NCBI GenBank assembly: GCA_022545645.1
Contig: JACZQQ010000036.1
Coordinates: forward strand, 1 to 16,211
Reading direction: 5' to 3'
DNA: 16,211 bases
Origin: Acidobacteriota bacterium
GTDB taxonomy: Bacteria; Acidobacteriota; UBA6911; RPQK01; JADFOI01
The position numbers and the translations under genes were made by a program. A model generated the notes under the pieces. The model saw only the letters and a program-made list of their open reading frames with translations. It was not told where the DNA came from and did not search any database. Shown here in pieces: positions 12,617-16,211 of this stretch (positions are counted from its first letter, which is position 1; each line of letters begins with the position of its first letter).

Positions 12617-13885
12617 ATGAAGATCAAGTCGGTTCGCGGTACTCATGACCTGCTGCCGGAGTCGGTGGCACTCTGGCAAAAAATCGAAGCTGAAGCTCGT
12701 GGAGTCTTTCAGCTCTACGGCTACGAGGAGGTGCGTACACCCATTCTTGAGAGGTCAGAATTGTTTGCGCGCAGCATTGGAGCCGAAAGCGATATCGTTC
12801 AGAAGGAAATGTACACCTTTAGCGACAGCAAGGGAAAAACCATCAGTCTTCGCCCCGAGGGCACCGCTCCCGTGGTTCGAGCTTATCTCGAGCACGGTCT
12901 TGATCATGACGGGCTGATCCACAAGCTGTACTACATTGGCCCCATGTTTCGCCATGAGCGACCTCAGAAAGGACGTTACCGACAATTTCATCAGGTGGGC
13001 GTCGAGGTGCTGGGCTCCGATCATCCGGCTCTGGAAGCCGAGGTGATCGAGATGCTGGAGCGCTTTCTCCACAAGCTTGGCGTCAAGGGGCTTCGTCTGC
13101 TGCTCAACTCGGTGGGATGCGCCAAGTGCCGCCCTGCCTACGTCAAGGTCTTGCAGGAAGAATTGAACAAGCGACAGGACGAGTTGTGTCCGCAATGTCA
13201 GCGCCGCAGCACGACCAATCCTCTGCGAGTACTCGATTGCAAGGTTCCTGCTTGTCAGCCTGTGATTGACGAGCTGCCCTCCATTCTCGATTATCTCTGC
13301 GACAACTGCCGGCAACACTTTGAGAAACTACGCAGCTATCTGGATCTTCAGGAGATCAGCTATGAGGTTACGCCGCGCCTGGTGCGTGGTCTGGACTACT
13401 ATGTGGGAACCACCTTTGAAATGGTCAGCTCAGAGCTGGGACCCACTCAGAATGCCGTGGTGGGAGGAGGTCGCTACGACGGTCTTTCGGAACTTCTGGG
13501 GGGGCCGCCTGGAAAGGGATTCGGCTTCGCCTTGGGAATCGAGCGCCTGGTGGTTTTACTCGAGGATACCCTGGACTCCCGGCGACCGCGACCGGATGTT
13601 TTCTTGGCTTACCTGGATGAAGGGGCTCTGAAGGAGAGTTTTGGACTGGCACAGGAGCTTCGTCACCAGGGTGTGTTCGCCTATATCGATTTCCAGGAGC
13701 GCAGCCTGAAGGCACAGATGAGGCTGGCCAATCGGCTTGGAAGTCGCTTCACCTGCATCATCGGTGAAGATGAGATTCAAAGCGGTCAGTTTCCCCTCAA
13801 GCGCATGGAGGACGGTCATCAGGTGACGCTGGACCGAGAGGCGATCGCCTCGTATGTGATAGAGGATGGGGTGACCACTTCATGA
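12617..13885 (+). CDS. hisS: Histidine-tRNA ligase
   Basis: A 422-residue class II synthetase that charges tRNA-His. RGTHDLLP at 7-14 is the usual start of the catalytic core. Motif 2 is MFRHERPQKGRYRQFHQ (110-126), the histidine-specific loop is LVRGLDYYVGTTFEM with R257, and motif 3 is GFGFALGIERLVVL (301-314). The anticodon-binding domain begins near 325. A Cys-rich insert between motif 2 and R257 has four pairs of cysteines (C168/C171, C191/C194, C208/C213, C228/C231); such inserts occur in one branch of bacterial HisRS and could hold zinc. ATG at 12617 gives the standard N-terminus; the ribosome-binding site is weak. The stop overlaps the aspS start as ATGA, so the two synthetases are translated together. 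Confidence 0.97.
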   Translation: MKIKSVRGTHDLLPESVALWQKIEAEARGVFQLYGYEEVRTPILERSELFARSIGAESDIVQKEMYTFSDSKGKTISLRPEGTAPVVRAYLEHGLDHDGLIHKLYYIGPMFRHERPQKGRYRQFHQVGVEVLGSDHPALEAEVIEMLERFLHKLGVKGLRLLLNSVGCAKCRPAYVKVLQEELNKRQDELCPQCQRRSTTNPLRVLDCKVPACQPVIDELPSILDYLCDNCRQHFEKLRSYLDLQEISYEVTPRLVRGLDYYVGTTFEMVSSELGPTQNAVVGGGRYDGLSELLGGPPGKGFGFALGIERLVVLLEDTLDSRRPRPDVFLAYLDEGALKESFGLAQELRHQGVFAYIDFQERSLKAQMRLANRLGSRFTCIIGEDEIQSGQFPLKRMEDGHQVTLDREAIASYVIEDGVTTS

Positions 13886-15657
13886 ATTCATCAACCGATC
13901 TGGAACGGACCTGCCACTGCGGCCTGGTCCAGGAGGGACACGTCGATCAGACGGTCACGGTGATGGGCTGGGTGGATCGTCGCCGCGATCTGGGGAGTTT
14001 GATCTTCCTGGATCTGCGTGATCGAGAAGGGATCGTTCAGGTAGTGGCCAACCCCGAACATGCCGGTGCTCTGGCCAATGCCAAGGAAGCTCGTCCGGAA
14101 GATGTTCTGGCCGTCACCGGCAAGGTGGTGTGGCGAGACCAGGAAACGATCAATCCTGAGATCCCTACGGGCCGATTGGAGATTCTGGCCGATAGGATCG
14201 AATTGCTCAATGCCTCTGAAACGCCCCCTTTCCCGATCAATTCTCCCGCTTCGGCCTCGGAAGAAACACGCCTTCATTACCGTTTCCTGGACTTGAGGCG
14301 GGAGCGTTTGCAGCGCAATCTCAAGCTTCGACATCGAGCCTCCATGACGATTCGCAATTTTCTGGACAAAGAGGGCTTTCTGGAGATTGAGACTCCTTTC
14401 TTGACCCGATCCACACCGGAAGGAGCGCGCGACTACCTGGTACCCAGTCGTCTCTACCCAGGTCAGTTCTATGCGCTTCCCCAGTCCCCTCAACTCTTCA
14501 AGCAGCTTCTGATGGTGGCCGGGTTTGACCGCTACTTTCAAATCGTTCGCTGTTTCCGAGACGAAGACCTGCGCTCGGATCGGCAGCCGGAATTTACTCA
14601 AATCGACCTGGAAATTTCTTTCCCCAAAATAGAGACCATCTTTCAAGTGGTGGAACGGTTACTGGAGAAAGTCTTCTCCCTGGCTGAGATCTCAATCTCG
14701 ACTCCCTTTCCGCGGCTGAGCTACCCTGAAGCCATCTCCCAGTATGGGACGGACCGCCCCGACCTTCGATACGACCTGAAGCTGGTGGATGTCTCTGCTG
14801 CATTTTCCCAGACTAGTTTTCGAGTTTTCCGCCAGATTATGGAGGATGGCGGTCTGATCAAGGGCATTCGGGTTCCCGGGCGTGCGAGTTACTCTCGCAA
14901 ACAACTCGATGATCTTCGTGGGTTTGTCCAGGACCAGGGGAAGGGCCCTGCGGACCTGAGTTGGATTAAGGTGACGACCGAGGGTATGAAGTCCTCCCTG
15001 CCCAAGGCTGTGGGTGAAAAGGAGCTGGAAACCGTAAGAGGTTCAGCCCAGCTTGAGGAGAACGATCTTTTCTTGATGCTGGGGGGCTCCCAGAAAAGCG
15101 TTCACCTGATACTGGGCCGTCTGCGCGAACAGTTGGCTCTCCAGGAAAGTTTGATTCCGGAAAAAACCTACGCTTTTCTGTGGGTGTACGATTTTCCCCT
15201 TCTGGAATGGAACGAGCAGGAAAAGCGTTACTTTGCCTGCCATCATCCCTTCACCTCCCCCCTGGATGAGGACCTGGATCTTTTGGAGAGCGATCCGGCT
15301 CGAGTGCGGTCTAAGTCCTACGATGTCGTCTTGAATGGAGTGGAAATCGGGGGTGGCTCGATCCGTATCCACCAGCGCGAACTGCAAACCCGCGTTTTCA
15401 AAGCTCTGGGTATCGAACCGAAGGAGGCACAAGCCAAGTTCGGATTCTTACTGGAGGCTTTAGGCTACGGAGCCCCACCTCATGGGGGTATCGCCCTGGG
15501 ACTGGACCGTATCATCATGCTCCTGGCCGGGGAACGATCCCTGCGCGATGTCATTGCTTTCCCCAAGACCGCCCGAGCCGTCGACCTCATGTGCGGCGCC
15601 CCCTCTGCGGTTAGCGAAAAACAACTGAAAGAATTGGGCTTGAAACTGCAAGAATAG
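13882..15657 (+). CDS. aspS: Aspartate-tRNA ligase
   Basis: A 591-residue class IIb synthetase of the long bacterial type. The OB-fold anticodon domain reads VMGWVDRRRDLGSLIFLDLRDREG; its Leu37 corresponds to E. coli Leu30, where tRNA-Asn-misacylating enzymes usually have His, so it is probably specific for tRNA-Asp. Motif 1 lies around FLDKEGFLEIETPFLTRSTP, followed by the aspartate loop ALPQSPQLFKQLLM. Motif 2 is FQIVRCFRDEDLRSDRQPEF, the GAD insertion domain follows, and motif 3 is GGIALGLDRIIML near the end. It starts four bases inside hisS (ATGA). It is followed by a 22-base palindrome and, 86 bases on, by mutL. Confidence 0.97.
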   Translation: MNSSTDLERTCHCGLVQEGHVDQTVTVMGWVDRRRDLGSLIFLDLRDREGIVQVVANPEHAGALANAKEARPEDVLAVTGKVVWRDQETINPEIPTGRLEILADRIELLNASETPPFPINSPASASEETRLHYRFLDLRRERLQRNLKLRHRASMTIRNFLDKEGFLEIETPFLTRSTPEGARDYLVPSRLYPGQFYALPQSPQLFKQLLMVAGFDRYFQIVRCFRDEDLRSDRQPEFTQIDLEISFPKIETIFQVVERLLEKVFSLAEISISTPFPRLSYPEAISQYGTDRPDLRYDLKLVDVSAAFSQTSFRVFRQIMEDGGLIKGIRVPGRASYSRKQLDDLRGFVQDQGKGPADLSWIKVTTEGMKSSLPKAVGEKELETVRGSAQLEENDLFLMLGGSQKSVHLILGRLREQLALQESLIPEKTYAFLWVYDFPLLEWNEQEKRYFACHHPFTSPLDEDLDLLESDPARVRSKSYDVVLNGVEIGGGSIRIHQRELQTRVFKALGIEPKEAQAKFGFLLEALGYGAPPHGGIALGLDRIIMLLAGERSLRDVIAFPKTARAVDLMCGAPSAVSEKQLKELGLKLQE

Positions 15658-15677
15658 AGGGAAGCAGGAGGGAAGGA

Positions 15678-15699
15678 GGGACAGTCTTAAGACTGTCCC
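15678..15699. repeat. 22-base perfect palindrome after aspS
   Basis: GGGACAGTCTT (15678-15688) is followed directly by its exact reverse complement (15689-15699). GGGAAGG to the left and CCTTCCC to the right can extend the stem after a small bulge. The left half shares the GGACAGTC core with the hairpin after guaA. It lies 20 bases downstream of the aspS stop. It may stabilise or end the aspS transcript, although the downstream tract is C-rich rather than T-rich. Confidence 0.75.
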
Positions 15700-15743
15700 C
15701 TTCCCTCTCCCCCTTTCATTCCCTGTCATCGAGGCAAGCTATA

Positions 15744-16211
15744 ATGTCGGTGATGGCGAGAGTTCGCGTTCTTCCCGACATCTTGGCCCACAAGATCGCA
15801 GCCGGTGAGGTGGTGGAGCGTCCCGCCTCGGTGGTGAAGGAGCTGCTTGAAAACGCCTTGGATTCTGAGGCTCGGCGGATTGTGGTGGAAGCCGAGGAGG
15901 GCGGAAAGCGGCTGATTCTAGTGCGCGATGACGGCATGGGCATGAGTCCGGAGGATGCTCTCCTGGCTTTTCAACACCATGCCACCAGCAAGATTCAAAA
16001 CTTCAAAGACCTTAGCCATCTTCAGACTCTGGGCTTTCGCGGTGAAGCTCTTCCCTCCATTGCCTCCGTTTCTCGACTCCGCTTGCGAACGATTGAACGG
16101 GGTGCGGCGGGATCGACGACGCCTTTGGGGAGCGAGATTGAATCGGAAGGGGGAGAGCTGAAAGAGGTGAAGGAGATCTCCTGGTCTACGGGGACAGAGG
16201 TGCGGGTGGAA
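15744..16211 (+). CDS. mutL: DNA mismatch repair protein MutL (5' part)
   Basis: The first 156 codons of MutL; the gene is cut by the window edge. MutL is the GHKL ATPase that links mismatch recognition by MutS to strand incision. The N-terminal ATPase motifs are all there: IAAGEVVERPASVVKELLENALDS with E33 and N37 (motif I), RDDGMGM (61-67, motif II) and GFRGEAL (97-103, motif III). ATG at 15744 has GAGG nine bases upstream. An ATG three codons later (15753, MARVRVLP) gives a more typical N-terminus and is the alternative. The motif TATAAT overlaps the first ATG (15740-15745). The endonuclease part, if present, is outside the window. Confidence 0.96.
   Translation, partial: MSVMARVRVLPDILAHKIAAGEVVERPASVVKELLENALDSEARRIVVEAEEGGKRLILVRDDGMGMSPEDALLAFQHHATSKIQNFKDLSHLQTLGFRGEALPSIASVSRLRLRTIERGAAGSTTPLGSEIESEGGELKEVKEISWSTGTEVRVE

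Noticed and set aside
12755..13318. 187-codon ORF antisense to hisS, and similar ones in aspS (13891-14646)
   Set aside because: Complements of conserved synthetase motifs; no independent evidence of coding.

Overview
The window is a compact run of bacterial housekeeping genes, most likely from a Gram-negative-type bacterium. I lean towards Acidobacteriota. The dnaE-accA and hisS-aspS-mutL neighbourhoods, citramalate-based isoleucine synthesis, a GmhA-like sugar isomerase, BacA/UppP and intergenic repeats of the CACGAAGTCAC and GGACAGTC kind all fit, but there is no rRNA or other marker that settles it.

Layout. Positions 1-387 hold no convincing gene. Two small genes on the minus strand follow: a PC4-like ssDNA-binding protein and a CDGSH iron-sulfur protein. 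Diverging from them is a SIS-domain sugar-phosphate isomerase. A 370-base gap then leads to ilvN (acetolactate synthase regulatory subunit) and cimA (citramalate synthase). Converging on cimA, on the minus strand, are uppP (undecaprenyl-diphosphatase) and an unknown helical, possibly exported protein that overlaps its 3' end. On the plus strand come guaA, dnaE, accA, a Mut7-C RNase-like gene, hisS, aspS and the first 156 codons of mutL, which runs off the window.

The most unusual part is the ilv region. Upstream of ilvN there is a good promoter, a 45-codon ORF with nine Leu/Ile/Val codons in a stretch of twelve, and competing stem-loops whose shared strand can pair upstream or downstream. This is the arrangement of a ribosome-mediated attenuator, although a strong intrinsic terminator is not visible. 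No ilvB lies next to ilvN. Where ilvC would normally follow, only its ribosome-binding site and first codons (MAKIFYD) remain; the 21-codon remnant ends in an ATGA overlap with cimA and may couple cimA translation to ilvN.

The gaps between genes carry several structured repeats: a 70-base near-perfect hairpin after guaA, a 22-base palindrome after aspS sharing its GGACAGTC core, a 39-base tandem repeat that forms the immediate leader of dnaE, and related GCGCGC-hairpin modules at 341-386 and inside the last codons of cimA. They look like dispersed, possibly REP-like elements. The best read promoters are those of the ilv leader, guaA (extended -10) and hisS (TATAAT overlapping the stop of the preceding gene).
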